NCBI GenBank assembly: GCA_003242675.1
Contig: QGVE01000036.1
Location: 1 to 20,554 of the forward strand
Length of the DNA stretch: 20,554 bases
Origin: Bacillota bacterium
GTDB lineage: Bacteria > Bacillota_E > Symbiobacteriia > Symbiobacteriales > Symbiobacteriaceae
Direction: 5' to 3'
The position numbers and the translations under genes were made by a program. The notes under the pieces were generated by a model. That model did not search any database, was not told the origin of the DNA, and worked only from the letters and a program-made list of their open reading frames with translations. This document shows, piece by piece, positions 1 to 7,490 of this stretch (positions within the stretch are counted from its first letter, which is position 1; the number at the start of each line of letters is the position of its first letter).

Positions 1-117
1 TTCGTGTGGTGGTGTGCCCTCTCTGTGGATGTGGCGGGGGAAGGGGTGGTTTCGGGCGCTTCCCCGGTTCTCCCGGGGTGGGCCAGGGGGCGGGTAAGGG
101 TGCAGGTTCCGCGCCAT

Positions 118-373
118 TGCTTCTGTTCGCATTTGCTGTTGGCGACCGTCCCGGGTTGCGCCGGGGGAGCGGCGGGTGTGGGCCGTCTGCGCGGTTCTCC
201 CGGACTGAGCTGGGGAGGGGGAAGGGGAGCGCCGCTGCTTCTGTTCGCGCTCGGTGTTGGTGCCGAAGCCGTGCAGGTTCAGCCCCGTTGGTTCTGTTCG
301 TACTCGCTGTTGGTGATGAAGGCGTGTAGGTTCAGCACCTTTGCTTCTGTTCGCAGCTGCTGTTGGTGCCCGT
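118..373 (+). repeat. Four degenerate copies of a ~28-bp motif
   Basis: The core TTCTGTTCGCA-NNN-GCTGTTG recurs at about 118-146, 237-266, 289-316 and 342-371. Copies 1, 3 and 4 are preceded by a second conserved block, GTGCAGGTTC or GTGTAGGTTC, 15-20 bases upstream. Spacing is about 119, 52 and 53 bases. The copies fall in different reading frames, so the similarity is at DNA level and not a protein repeat. No open frame here resembles a protein I know. The function is unknown; an interspersed intergenic repeat or a cluster of binding sites are both possible. Confidence 0.6.
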
Positions 374-527
374 TCCGACTCGGGTGGCCGGCCTCGCAAA
401 GCCGAGGAGTGGCCGTCTCCACCGGTGACACCGCCCGCGGGCAGGCAGCCTCCCCCGGCGAACGGATACAGGCCCGGCGAATGGCAAGAGGCCCATCCCG
501 GCACAGGTCCGGTGCGGGTGCGGGCCG

Positions 528-630
528 GGCAGCAACAGTAGGTGCGAACAGAGCGGATGGTGGGCTGACACCGGATAGCGGGGCCGGGGGGATGGGGGCG
601 GCAACAGTTGATGCGAACAGAGCGGATAGC
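528..630 (-). repeat. Two inverted copies of the same motif
   Basis: Read on the minus strand, 528-556 and 598-627 contain CTCTGTTCGCA-NNN-NCTGTTG, matching the forward copies at 118-373. Each is also flanked by the shared segment ATCCGCTCTG. The two copies resemble each other more than the forward four, and lie about 70 bases apart. Together the six copies form a head-to-head arrangement around 374-527, where I see no further structure. Confidence 0.55.
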
Positions 631-674
631 TGACCAGCACCTTGCCCATCGCCCACGGGGACGCCAGCAAGACA

Positions 675-715
675 GCGCCCCAGGGCGGCGGCTCCGCGCC
701 GCAGCCCTGGGGCGC
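675..715 (-). terminator. Large hairpin downstream of tatA
   Basis: A 12-bp perfect stem (GCGCCCCAGGGC paired with GCCCTGGGGCGC) encloses a second 5-bp stem (GCGGC/GCCGC) with loop TCCGC. It begins 15 bases past the tatA stop codon, so it is well placed as the tatA terminator. The following minus-strand sequence, TGTCTTGCT, is only weakly U-rich. Its right arm shares 11 identical bases (CGCAGCCCTGG) with the palindrome at 12035-12069. Confidence 0.5.
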
Positions 716-729
716 ATGTACGAACAGCG

Positions 730-936
730 CTACTTCGTCACGCTGTCCTTGACATCCTGGAGCTCCTTCTTCACTTCGGCGATGTCCTCGCCGAGGCCGC
801 CCTTCATCGCTTCCTTGAATCCCCGGATGGATTCGCCGAGGGACCGGGCGAGCTCCGGAAGCTTCCTGGGGCCGAAGATCAGCAGGGCCACCACCAGGAT
901 CAGGAGGAGCTCGGTGGTTCCGATTCTGCCGCCCAT
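730..936 (-). CDS. tatA: Sec-independent protein translocase TatA/E
   Basis: This 68-residue protein has the TatA architecture: a short periplasmic N-terminus, one transmembrane helix at about residues 8-21, the conserved FGPRKLPELARSLG hinge and amphipathic helix at 21-34, and a charged lysine/glutamate-rich tail. TatA oligomerises in the membrane to pass folded proteins carrying twin-arginine signals, working with TatC, which is not in this window. I start at the ATG at 936 because a G-rich Shine-Dalgarno stretch lies about 9 bases upstream; a TTG 18 bases further upstream is in frame but falls on that stretch. Its own promoter is proposed at 979-1007, separating it from the transporter operon upstream. 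TatE or a single dual-function TatA cannot be told apart. Confidence 0.93.
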   Translation of the reverse strand: MGGRIGTTELLLILVVALLIFGPRKLPELARSLGESIRGFKEAMKGGLGEDIAEVKKELQDVKDSVTK

Positions 937-978
937 GGACGCGCACCCCCCCAACCGACAGCACCCGTTCCTGAGGCT

Positions 979-1007
979 AGTCTACCGCGAATCCTGCGGC
1001 TTGAACA
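979..1007 (-). promoter_or_regulatory. Possible tatA promoter
   Basis: On the minus strand the -10 candidate TAGACT (979-984) has a weak -35, TGTTCA (1002-1007), 17 bases upstream. The same TAGACT hexamer serves as the -10 of the much clearer promoter at 12382-12411. The predicted transcript would start about 36 bases before the tatA ATG. The -35 match is poor. Confidence 0.35.
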
Positions 1008-1045
1008 GTTGCGGTTTGGCGCAGGCCGAGACGGCTCCTACAGGT

Positions 1046-1939
1046 TCAGGTGGTCTTCTTATAGGGTACACCATCGGCGGCGGGAGCAACAGCCTTGCCC
1101 ACGAAGCCGGCCAGGATGAGCATCGTCAGCACGTAGGGGAACATGTTGAAGAACTGCGTGGGAATGCCGGAAATCCCCATGAGCTGGAAGATCGTGCTGA
1201 GCGACTGGGAGGCGCCGAAGAGCAGCGTGGCGCCGACCGCGCCGATCGGGTGCCACTTGCCGAAGATCATGGCCGCCAGCGCGATGAAGCCCTTGCCGGC
1301 CGACATGCCGTCGACGAAGCGGGAGAGGAGCCCGATCGAGAGCGACGCCCCCGAGAGGCCGCCCAGGACCCCCGAGAGGAGCACGCCGGCGTAGCGCATC
1401 TTGTACACGTTGATGCCCAGCGTGTCGGCCGCCAGCGGGTGCTCACCGACCGACCGGAGCCTCAGCCCCCAAGGGGTCCGGTACAGGGCCACCCAGGAGA
1501 CGAAGGCCAGGAGGAAGGCGAGGTAGATCATGATGCTCAGCCCGCCGATCGTCGGCAGCGTGGCCACCTCGGGCGAGCTGCCGGCCTGACCCCAGACGCG
1601 GTTCAGCATGAACTCGGTGAAGCCCACGGCCAGGATGTTGATCGCCGTGCCGCTCACCACCTGGTCGGCGTGGTACTTGATCGAGACGATGCCGTGGATC
1701 CCCGCCATGATCATGCCGACGGCGATCGCACCCAACAGGCCGATCCAGGCGTTCCCGCTGAGGAAGGAGAAGTAGGCGCCCGCCCAGGCCCCGGTCAGCA
1801 TGATGCCCTCCAGGGCAATGTTGACGACGCCGGAGCGCTCCGAGAACACGCCGCCCAGGGCCGCCAGGAGCAGCGGGGTCGTCGAGCGCACGGTGGCCAG
1901 GATGAAGGTCACGAGGATGGTGCCGAGCCCGACGCTCAT
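1046..1939 (-). CDS. nupQ: BMP-type nucleoside ABC transporter, second permease
   Basis: This 297-residue polytopic membrane protein belongs to the BPD_transp_2 permease family. It opens with a hydrophobic segment (residues 4-28) and carries the family segment ERSGVVNIALEGIML at about 34-48, typical of the shorter permease of nucleoside importers such as Bacillus YufQ/NupQ. About eight further hydrophobic segments follow. It would pair with the permease encoded upstream to form the membrane channel. The ATG at 1939 overlaps the end of that gene by 4 bases (ATGA), which implies translational coupling. It is the last gene of the operon; no strong terminator is visible between it and tatA. The family is sure; the exact substrate (purine or pyrimidine nucleosides) is inferred from homologues. 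Confidence 0.88.
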   Translation of the reverse strand: MSVGLGTILVTFILATVRSTTPLLLAALGGVFSERSGVVNIALEGIMLTGAWAGAYFSFLSGNAWIGLLGAIAVGMIMAGIHGIVSIKYHADQVVSGTAINILAVGFTEFMLNRVWGQAGSSPEVATLPTIGGLSIMIYLAFLLAFVSWVALYRTPWGLRLRSVGEHPLAADTLGINVYKMRYAGVLLSGVLGGLSGASLSIGLLSRFVDGMSAGKGFIALAAMIFGKWHPIGAVGATLLFGASQSLSTIFQLMGISGIPTQFFNMFPYVLTMLILAGFVGKAVAPAADGVPYKKTT

Positions 1940-3009
1940 GCGGCCGTCACCCCCTTCTTGGCTCTACGCCGCTGCAGGAACTCCCACAGGCCCTCCGCGG
2001 CGACGAACAAGATCACCACGGCCTGCACGATGGAGACGACCGCCTTCGGCACGCCTGCCATCGCCTGCATCGTTGGGCTGCTGGCCTGCAAGGCGCCGAA
2101 CAGCAGGGCCGCCAGCACCACGCCCATCGGGTGGAGCCGGCCGACCAGGGCGACGGCGATGCCGTCAAAGCCGTAACCGGGCAGGGTCGAAGTCTCGTTG
2201 AACCGGTGGTTGAGGCCCATGGTCTGCACGGACCCCGCCATGCCGGCGATGGCGCCGGAGATCGCCATCGTGATGATCAGGGCCCGGGCTACCGAGATGC
2301 CGCCGTACTCCGCCGCGCCCGGCGAGTACCCTACGGCGCGGATCTCGTATCCCAGCCGCGTCTTGTAGAGGATGATCCACACCACCACGGCGGTAGCCAG
2401 GGCAATCCAGATGCCGGTGTGGAGCCGGGAGCCCTCGATCAGCCCCTGCTTCAGCCAGGCGGTGGGCTGAAGGTCGTAGGAGGCGGCCCGGCTGTTGTCC
2501 GGCCGCAGGTAATACTTCAGCAGCCAGTCGGCCGTGAACAGGGCGATCCAGTTCATCATGATGGAATTGATCACTTCGTGGACGCCCTTCCAGGCCTTCA
2601 GCAGGCCGATGATGCCGCCCCAGATGGCGCCGGCCAGTGCGCCGGCCCCGAGCGCGGCGATGGGGTGCAGCCACTCGAAGCCCTTCGGTGGCGTCCACCA
2701 GACGCCGACGACGACGGTGGCGATCTGCGCCATCAGGTACTGGCCCTCGACGCCGATGTTGAACAGGCCGGCCCTGTACGCGAAGGCCACCGCCAGGCCC
2801 GTGAAGATGAGGGGGGTGGTGGAGACCAGCACGTTGCCGAACATGCGGGGCTCGCCGGCGACCGCCCGGACGAACGCCTTGGCGGCCAGCGCGGGATCCT
2901 TCCCCGCGAAGACGATGCACAGGATGCCCACCAGCAGCCCGACGATCGTGGCCAGCACCGGGATGCCGATCGCCCGGAGCCCGGCCATCCATCTGGCTCG
3001 ATCAGGCAC
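1936..3009 (-). CDS. nupP: BMP-type nucleoside ABC transporter, first permease
   Basis: This 357-residue multi-spanning permease of the BPD_transp_2 family resembles the longer YufP/NupP subunit. Visible family features are the FNIGVEGQYLMAQIA segment at about 83-97, and GYGFDGIAVALVGRLHPMG near 282-300, followed by hydrophobic segments and a basic C-terminus (QRRRAKK). I use the GTG at 3009 because GGGAGGGAG lies just upstream at the usual distance. An ATG at 2988 would shorten the protein by 7 residues. It overlaps the ATPase gene by 8 bases and the next permease gene by 4, so the three are tightly coupled. Role: transmembrane half of a nucleoside importer, by family. Confidence 0.88.
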   Translation of the reverse strand: MPDRARWMAGLRAIGIPVLATIVGLLVGILCIVFAGKDPALAAKAFVRAVAGEPRMFGNVLVSTTPLIFTGLAVAFAYRAGLFNIGVEGQYLMAQIATVVVGVWWTPPKGFEWLHPIAALGAGALAGAIWGGIIGLLKAWKGVHEVINSIMMNWIALFTADWLLKYYLRPDNSRAASYDLQPTAWLKQGLIEGSRLHTGIWIALATAVVVWIILYKTRLGYEIRAVGYSPGAAEYGGISVARALIITMAISGAIAGMAGSVQTMGLNHRFNETSTLPGYGFDGIAVALVGRLHPMGVVLAALLFGALQASSPTMQAMAGVPKAVVSIVQAVVILFVAAEGLWEFLQRRRAKKGVTAA

Positions 3010-4504
3010 TGGCGCTCCCTCCCATCATCAGCAGACCCAGGCCTTCCTCGGTGGCCTCGTGGCCCGGCACTTCGGCCACGATCTGTCCCTTGTACATCAC
3101 CAGGATGCGGTCTGCCAGATTCATGATCTCGTCCAGTTCCAAGGAGACCAGCAGGATCGCCTTTCCGGCGTCGCGCTGGGCCACCAGGTTCCGGTGGATG
3201 AACTCGATGGCGCCGACGTCGAGGCCGCGGGTGGGCTGCGCCGCGATCAGCAGGTCGGGATTGCGCAGGATCTCGCGGCCGACGATCACCTTCTGCTGGT
3301 TGCCGCCGGACAGCGACCGGGCCAGGTAGTCGTGGCGGGGCGGGCGCACGTCGAACCCCTCGATGATCTTCTGCGCCCACTCCACCATCCGGCCGTAGTT
3401 CAGCCAGCCCCCCGGCGCAAACGAGCGATGGTCGCCCAGGGCGGCGTTCTCCGCCACGGTGAAGTTGAGCACCAGGCCACGCCGCTGCCGGTCCTCGGGG
3501 ATGTGGCCTACGCCGGCCTCCCGGATGCGACGCGGGCTCTGGCCCGTCACGTCCTGGCCGTTGACCTTGATCGTGCCCGCGGTCGGCTTGCGCAGCCCGG
3601 TCAGGCAGGCGATCAGCTCGGACTGGCCGTTGCCGTCGACGCCGGCGATGCCGACGATCTCGCCGGCCCGCACGGTGAAGGAGACGCCCCGCACCGCCTC
3701 GACCCCCCGGTCGTTCTTGGCATGGAGGTTGTTCACCTCCAGCACCACCTTCCCGGGGTTCGCCGGCTTCTTTTCCACCCGCAGAATGACGTCGCGACCG
3801 ACCATGAGGCGGGCGAGCTCGGCCTCGGTCTGGCCTGCGGCGTCCAGGGTGGCGATCTTCTTGCCCCGACGGATGACCGTCACCCGGTCAGCCAGGTGGA
3901 GCACCTCTTTCAGCTTGTGGGTGATGATGATGATCGTGTGCCCCTCGGCGACGAGCCGCTTCATGATCTTGCCCAGCTCCTCGACCTCCTGGGGCGTGAG
4001 CACCGCTGTCGGCTCGTCCAGGATCAGGAGCTCGGCGCCGCGGTACAGGGCTTTCAAGATCTCCACGCGCTGCTGCTGGCCGACCGAGATGGACTCGATG
4101 CGGTCGTCGGGGTTGACCTCGAGGCCGAACCGCCTGGACAGCTCCGCCACCTGCCGCCGGGCTTCGTTCATGTCCAGGAAGCGGTTGCGCACCACTTCCT
4201 TGCCCAGGGTGATGTTCTCAGCAACGGTGAATACCGGGATGAGCATGAAGTGCTGGTGCACCATGCCAATCCCCAGGTCGATCGCGTGCCTGGGGTTTCG
4301 GATCTGCACTTCCTTGCCCTTCCAGAAGATCCGGCCCTCGTCGGGCGTGTAGAGGCCGTAGAGGATGTTCATCAGCGTCGACTTGCCGGCCCCGTTTTCG
4401 CCCAGCAGGGCGTGGATCTCGCCCTGCCGGACCTCCAGGTCGATGTGGTCGTTGGCTACCAGCGACCCGAATCGTTTGGTGATGCCTTCGAGTCTCAGCA
4501 GCAT
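3002..4504 (-). CDS. nupO: BMP-type nucleoside ABC transporter, double ATP-binding subunit
   Basis: This 500-residue protein carries two fused ABC domains. The first has Walker A GENGAGKST (35-43), an SVGQQQR signature and Walker B LLILDEPT. The second has the degenerate P-loop GVDGNGQSE, signature LSGGNQQK and LLIAAQPTRG, where the usual DE of Walker B is replaced by AQ. That substitution is, to my knowledge, typical of this subfamily, so only the first site is expected to hydrolyse ATP efficiently. I start at the ATG at 4504, giving MLLRLEGITKRFG as in homologues. A GTG at 4537 lies inside a hairpin and is unlikely. No good Shine-Dalgarno precedes the chosen ATG, so expression may be lower than that of the lipoprotein gene upstream. 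Confidence 0.9.
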   Translation of the reverse strand: MLLRLEGITKRFGSLVANDHIDLEVRQGEIHALLGENGAGKSTLMNILYGLYTPDEGRIFWKGKEVQIRNPRHAIDLGIGMVHQHFMLIPVFTVAENITLGKEVVRNRFLDMNEARRQVAELSRRFGLEVNPDDRIESISVGQQQRVEILKALYRGAELLILDEPTAVLTPQEVEELGKIMKRLVAEGHTIIIITHKLKEVLHLADRVTVIRRGKKIATLDAAGQTEAELARLMVGRDVILRVEKKPANPGKVVLEVNNLHAKNDRGVEAVRGVSFTVRAGEIVGIAGVDGNGQSELIACLTGLRKPTAGTIKVNGQDVTGQSPRRIREAGVGHIPEDRQRRGLVLNFTVAENAALGDHRSFAPGGWLNYGRMVEWAQKIIEGFDVRPPRHDYLARSLSGGNQQKVIVGREILRNPDLLIAAQPTRGLDVGAIEFIHRNLVAQRDAGKAILLVSLELDEIMNLADRILVMYKGQIVAEVPGHEATEEGLGLLMMGGSASA

Positions 4505-4514
4505 GGCGATAGGC

Positions 4515-4542
4515 AAAGGGTGGGACCGGAGTCCCACCCTTT
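4515..4542. terminator. Perfect hairpin between lipoprotein and ATPase genes
   Basis: A 12-bp perfect stem (AAAGGGTGGGAC with its complement) surrounds the tetraloop CGGA. On the plus strand it is followed by a T-run and looks like a canonical terminator, though no plus-strand gene precedes it. On the minus strand, the direction of the operon, the U-tract is only UUUGCC. It is therefore probably a leaky terminator or an mRNA-stabilising stem that keeps binding-protein mRNA more abundant than transporter mRNA. Confidence 0.6.
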
Positions 4543-4579
4543 TTCCCCCTTTCTCTTCCAGGTACTCCTGTCAGCAGGG

Positions 4580-5674
4580 TTACAGGGTCGGGGGCGTCCA
4601 GGTGTCAGCCTCTTCGGGCGTCTCAGGGACGACCACCTTACCCTCCTTGATGGCCTCGGCCCACTTGTCGACCTCTTCCTTGGTCCCCGCCGGGATCTTG
4701 TCCCACAGGGTGCTGTCGGCGTAGCCCACGCCGTTCTCCTTCAGGCCGAGCCGCAGGACCTGGCCGCCCGGGAAGTTGCCCTCGACGGCCATCTTGATCA
4801 CGTCGTAGGCGGCCACATCGACCCGCTTGATCATCGAGGTCAGCACGTTGTTCGGGGCCAGATGGTTCTGGTCGGAGTCGACGCCGATGGCGAACAGGTT
4901 CTTCTCCTTGGCCGCCTCGATCACGCCCTGGCCGGTGCCGCCGGCGGCGTGGAAGACGATGTCGGCGCCGGTGTTGAACATCGTGAGCGCGATGTCCTTG
5001 CCCTTGGCGGGATCGTCGAACGCCGCAGCGTAGACGACGTCAACCACCACGTCCGGGTTGGCGGCCTTCACGCCGGCCCGGTAGCCCGCCTCGAACCGGC
5101 CGATCACGGGGCTCTCGACGCCGCCGACGAAGCCGACGCGGCCGGTCTTGGTGGTCTTACCGGCGATGTAGCCGACCAGGAAGGAACCCTCCTGCTCCTT
5201 GAACAGCACGGAGGCGACGTTGGGCTGGTTCACGACCTCATCGATGAGGCCGAACCACTGGTCCGGGTTGTTCTTGGCCATCTCGTCGATGGAGGCCTGC
5301 ATCATGAACCCGACGCCCCAGACGAGGTCAGCGCCGCCGTCGATCAGGGTCTGCAGGTTCGTGATGTAGTCCTCCTGACGCTGGGACTCGATCACGATGT
5401 GCTTGATGCCGAGATCCTTCTCCGCCTGCAGGATGCCGCGATAGGTTGCGGCGTTGAAGGAGTCGTCGTTCAGGCCGCCGACGTCGGTGGCCATGCCGAC
5501 CGTGAAGTCAACCTGCTTGGAGGGCTCCTGCTGTTGCTGCTGCTCCTGCTGCTGGTTGGCGGGCGGCTGCTGGCTGGGCGTCTGATTCTGCTGCTGCTGC
5601 TGACCGCCGCAACCCGCCAGCAGAGACAGCATCAGGGCCACAACGGCAACCTTGGCGAACCCTTTGCGAGCCAT
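4580..5674 (-). CDS. nupN: BMP family nucleoside-binding lipoprotein
   Basis: This 364-residue precursor has a lipoprotein signal (ARKG, hydrophobic core, lipobox LLAGC with Cys22). The mature part is a basic membrane protein (Med/BMP) domain beginning VDFTVGMATDVGGLNDDSFN near residue 55, with the internal segments GFVGGVESPVIGRFEAGY and FHAAGGTGQGV typical of the family. It would be anchored outside the cell and deliver nucleosides to the permease pair. Between lipobox and domain lies a Gln-rich linker (about residues 25-54). I chose the ATG at 5674 because AGGAGGT precedes it; the in-frame extension to 5734 runs through the promoter. First gene of the operon, separated from the ATPase gene by a hairpin. 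Confidence 0.92.
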   Translation of the reverse strand: MARKGFAKVAVVALMLSLLAGCGGQQQQQNQTPSQQPPANQQQEQQQQQEPSKQVDFTVGMATDVGGLNDDSFNAATYRGILQAEKDLGIKHIVIESQRQEDYITNLQTLIDGGADLVWGVGFMMQASIDEMAKNNPDQWFGLIDEVVNQPNVASVLFKEQEGSFLVGYIAGKTTKTGRVGFVGGVESPVIGRFEAGYRAGVKAANPDVVVDVVYAAAFDDPAKGKDIALTMFNTGADIVFHAAGGTGQGVIEAAKEKNLFAIGVDSDQNHLAPNNVLTSMIKRVDVAAYDVIKMAVEGNFPGGQVLRLGLKENGVGYADSTLWDKIPAGTKEEVDKWAEAIKEGKVVVPETPEEADTWTPPTL

Positions 5675-5699
5675 GTCGATACCTCCTAGGTTTGGTGTC

Positions 5700-5738
5700 A
5701 GTCTCGGAGAGACTTCAGGCCCGGTCCAAATCATACCA
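5700..5738 (-). promoter_or_regulatory. Promoter and leader hairpin of the nucleoside transporter operon
   Basis: On the minus strand TATGAT (5730-5735) is preceded by TGG, forming an extended -10. No convincing -35 is seen at 17 bases, as is common for extended -10 promoters. Transcription would begin near 5723. The leader then contains a perfect 6-bp hairpin (AGTCTC/GAGACT, loop of 3; 5700-5714) before the AGGAGGT site. I see no purine riboswitch core in this short leader. Confidence 0.5.
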
Positions 5739-5810
5739 TGTTGAAACAGGCAATGCCAGCATCCAAAAGGGGGAAACGGTGGGCAATCGGGATCACACGG
5801 GAAAGGAACC

Positions 5811-5826
5811 CGGGCGGAACCGCCCG
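5811..5826 (+). other. GC-rich hairpin in the leader of the amidohydrolase gene
   Basis: CGGGCGG-AA-CCGCCCG forms a short perfect stem followed on the plus strand by TATTTGTCTTTC. It sits 48 bases before the amidohydrolase ATG. With no plus-strand gene upstream, it may stop antisense readthrough or attenuate the amidohydrolase transcript. It could also be chance in GC-rich DNA. Confidence 0.3.
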
Positions 5827-5873
5827 TATTTGTCTTTCATTACCCAATTTCGGTAGCAGGGGGCGATTCTCCT

Positions 5874-7484
5874 ATGTGTGCCGCGACAATCTTCGTCGGT
5901 GGCAAGGTCTACACCGGCGACCCGGGCCGGCCGCCCGCGACCGCCATCGCCGTCTCCGGCGGCCGGGTGGTGGCGGTCGGCGACGAGGCGGACGTGCGAG
6001 CCCTGGAGCGGCCGGGGACACGGGTGATCGAGCTCGGCGGCCGGGCCGTGATCCCGGGTCTCACCGACGCGCACCTGCACATCCTCGGCTACGCCCTGTC
6101 GCTGGACGAGCTCGCCCTGGGCGGGGCGCGATCGGTGGCCGAGGTGCGGGACGCGGTGGCGGAGGCCGCACGGCGGCTCCCGCCGGGAACGTGGATCGTG
6201 GGCCGCGGCTGGGACCAGGACCGGCTGGCCGAGCGGCGGCTGCCCACTCGGCACGACCTGGATGAAGTATCCCCGCATCATCCCGTCTTTCTGCAGCGCA
6301 CCTGCCACCACATTGCGGTGGTGAACACCGCCGCGCTGCGTGCAGCCGGCATCGGCCGGGAGACCCCGGACCCGCCCGGAGGCCGCATCGACCGCGATCC
6401 CGTGAGCGGCGAACCCACGGGCATCCTGCGGGAGAACGCACTGGAGCTGGTCGCGCGCCGCATCCCGCCCGTCACGCCGGCCCGCCGCCGCGAGCTGCTC
6501 GCCCGGGCCCTTCGGGAGGCCCTGCGCTACGGCCTCACCCAGCTGCACACCGACGACTGCCAGGTCGCCGGCGGCCTGGAGGCCGCCCGGGCGCTCTTCC
6601 AGGAGCTGGTCGGGCCGGAGGGGATCCCCATCCGGATCGTGCAGGCGATCCCGGTCGAGCGGCTCGCGGAGGCCGCGGAAGCCGGCATCCGCACCGGCGT
6701 CGGCGACGAGTGGTACCGCTGGGGCCACGTCAAGATTTACGCCGACGGCTCCCTGGGCGGCCGGACCGCGGCCCTGCTGGAGCCCTACGCCGACGACTCC
6801 TCCACCCGGGGCATGTACATCTACGAGCGGGAGGCGTTCATCGACCTGGTGGCCGAGGCGCACCGGCTGGGCAACCAGGTGGGCTGCCACGCGATCGGCG
6901 ACGGGGCCGCGGCGCTCTTCCTGGACGCGGTGGCCGAGTGCCAGCGGCGCCATCCCCGCCCCGACCCCCGCCACCGGATGATCCACTGCCAGGTGCTCAC
7001 GGAGCCCCTGATGGCCCGGATGGCCGGCCTGGGGGTGGTGGGGGACATCCAGCCGGTCTTCCTCAACACGGACGGCCACTGGTACATCGACCGGCTCGGC
7101 CCGGGGCGCGCCGCCACCGCCTACGCCTGGCGGTCGCTGCTGCGGCACGGCATCGCCCTGTGCGGGGGCTCCGACTGCCCGGTCGAGGCGCTCAACCCGT
7201 GGTACGGCGTGCACATCGCCGTCCACCGCCAGGACCTCTCCGGCTTCCCGGAAGGCGGCTGGTACCCCGAGCAGCGGCTGACCCCGGCCGAGGCGCTCCG
7301 GCTCTACACCGCGGGGCCGGCGTACGCCGCCTTCGAGGAGACCTTCCGCGGGCGGCTCCTTCCCGGCATGGCCGCCGACCTCGCGGTGCTGGACCGGGAC
7401 CCGTTCACCTGCGATCCGGCCGAGCTGAAGGAGGTCCGGTCGACCTTGACCATGGTGGGCGGGGTCATCGCCTACGAGGAGTAG
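5874..7484 (+). CDS. YtcJ-like metal-dependent amidohydrolase
   Basis: The 536-residue protein belongs to the amidohydrolase family 3 / YtcJ group. Metal-site features in order: DAHLH with His67 and His69, [15 protein letters not shown] near 287-301 (the lysine is the likely carboxylated ligand), GCHAIGDGA near 340, MIHCQVL near 371 and CGGSDCPVE near 440. No signal peptide is seen, so it is cytoplasmic. Members hydrolyse C-N bonds of amides, formamides or cyclic ureides; the substrate cannot be named from sequence. The ATG at 5874 follows AGCAGGGGGCG. It is divergent from the nucleoside importer operon, which might hint at nucleobase or ureide use, but that is speculative. Its stop lies 6 bases from the stop of the convergent M20 gene. 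Confidence 0.9.
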   Translation: MCAATIFVGGKVYTGDPGRPPATAIAVSGGRVVAVGDEADVRALERPGTRVIELGGRAVIPGLTDAHLHILGYALSLDELALGGARSVAEVRDAVAEAARRLPPGTWIVGRGWDQDRLAERRLPTRHDLDEVSPHHPVFLQRTCHHIAVVNTAALRAAGIGRETPDPPGGRIDRDPVSGEPTGILRENALELVARRIPPVTPARRRELLARALREALRYGLTQLHTDDCQVAGGLEAARALFQELVGPEGIPIRIVQAIPVERLAEAAEAGIRTGVGDEWYRWGHVKIYADGSLGGRTAALLEPYADDSSTRGMYIYEREAFIDLVAEAHRLGNQVGCHAIGDGAAALFLDAVAECQRRHPRPDPRHRMIHCQVLTEPLMARMAGLGVVGDIQPVFLNTDGHWYIDRLGPGRAATAYAWRSLLRHGIALCGGSDCPVEALNPWYGVHIAVHRQDLSGFPEGGWYPEQRLTPAEALRLYTAGPAYAAFEETFRGRLLPGMAADLAVLDRDPFTCDPAELKEVRSTLTMVGGVIAYEE

Positions 7485-7490
7485 GGTTCC

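Noticed and set aside
118..630. CRISPR-like array
   Set aside because: The repeats are degenerate, occur in both orientations and have irregular spacing (about 52 to over 100 bases); no cas genes are present.
4..964. Several open frames of about 100-210 codons in both strands of the left edge
   Set aside because: They have no recognisable motifs, poor codon-position bias, and cross the motif array in different frames; treated as non-coding.
2534..5689. Very long plus-strand open frame (over 1000 codons) opposite the nucleoside transporter operon
   Set aside because: It is the antisense shadow of well-recognised minus-strand ABC transporter genes; its composition is unnatural (His/Asp/Val-rich, low complexity) and matches no family. 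Such shadows are common at this GC content.
5675..5873. Purine or other riboswitch upstream of the nucleoside-binding protein gene
   Set aside because: The leader after the proposed start is only about 50 bases and holds a single 6-bp hairpin; no purine-riboswitch core was seen.
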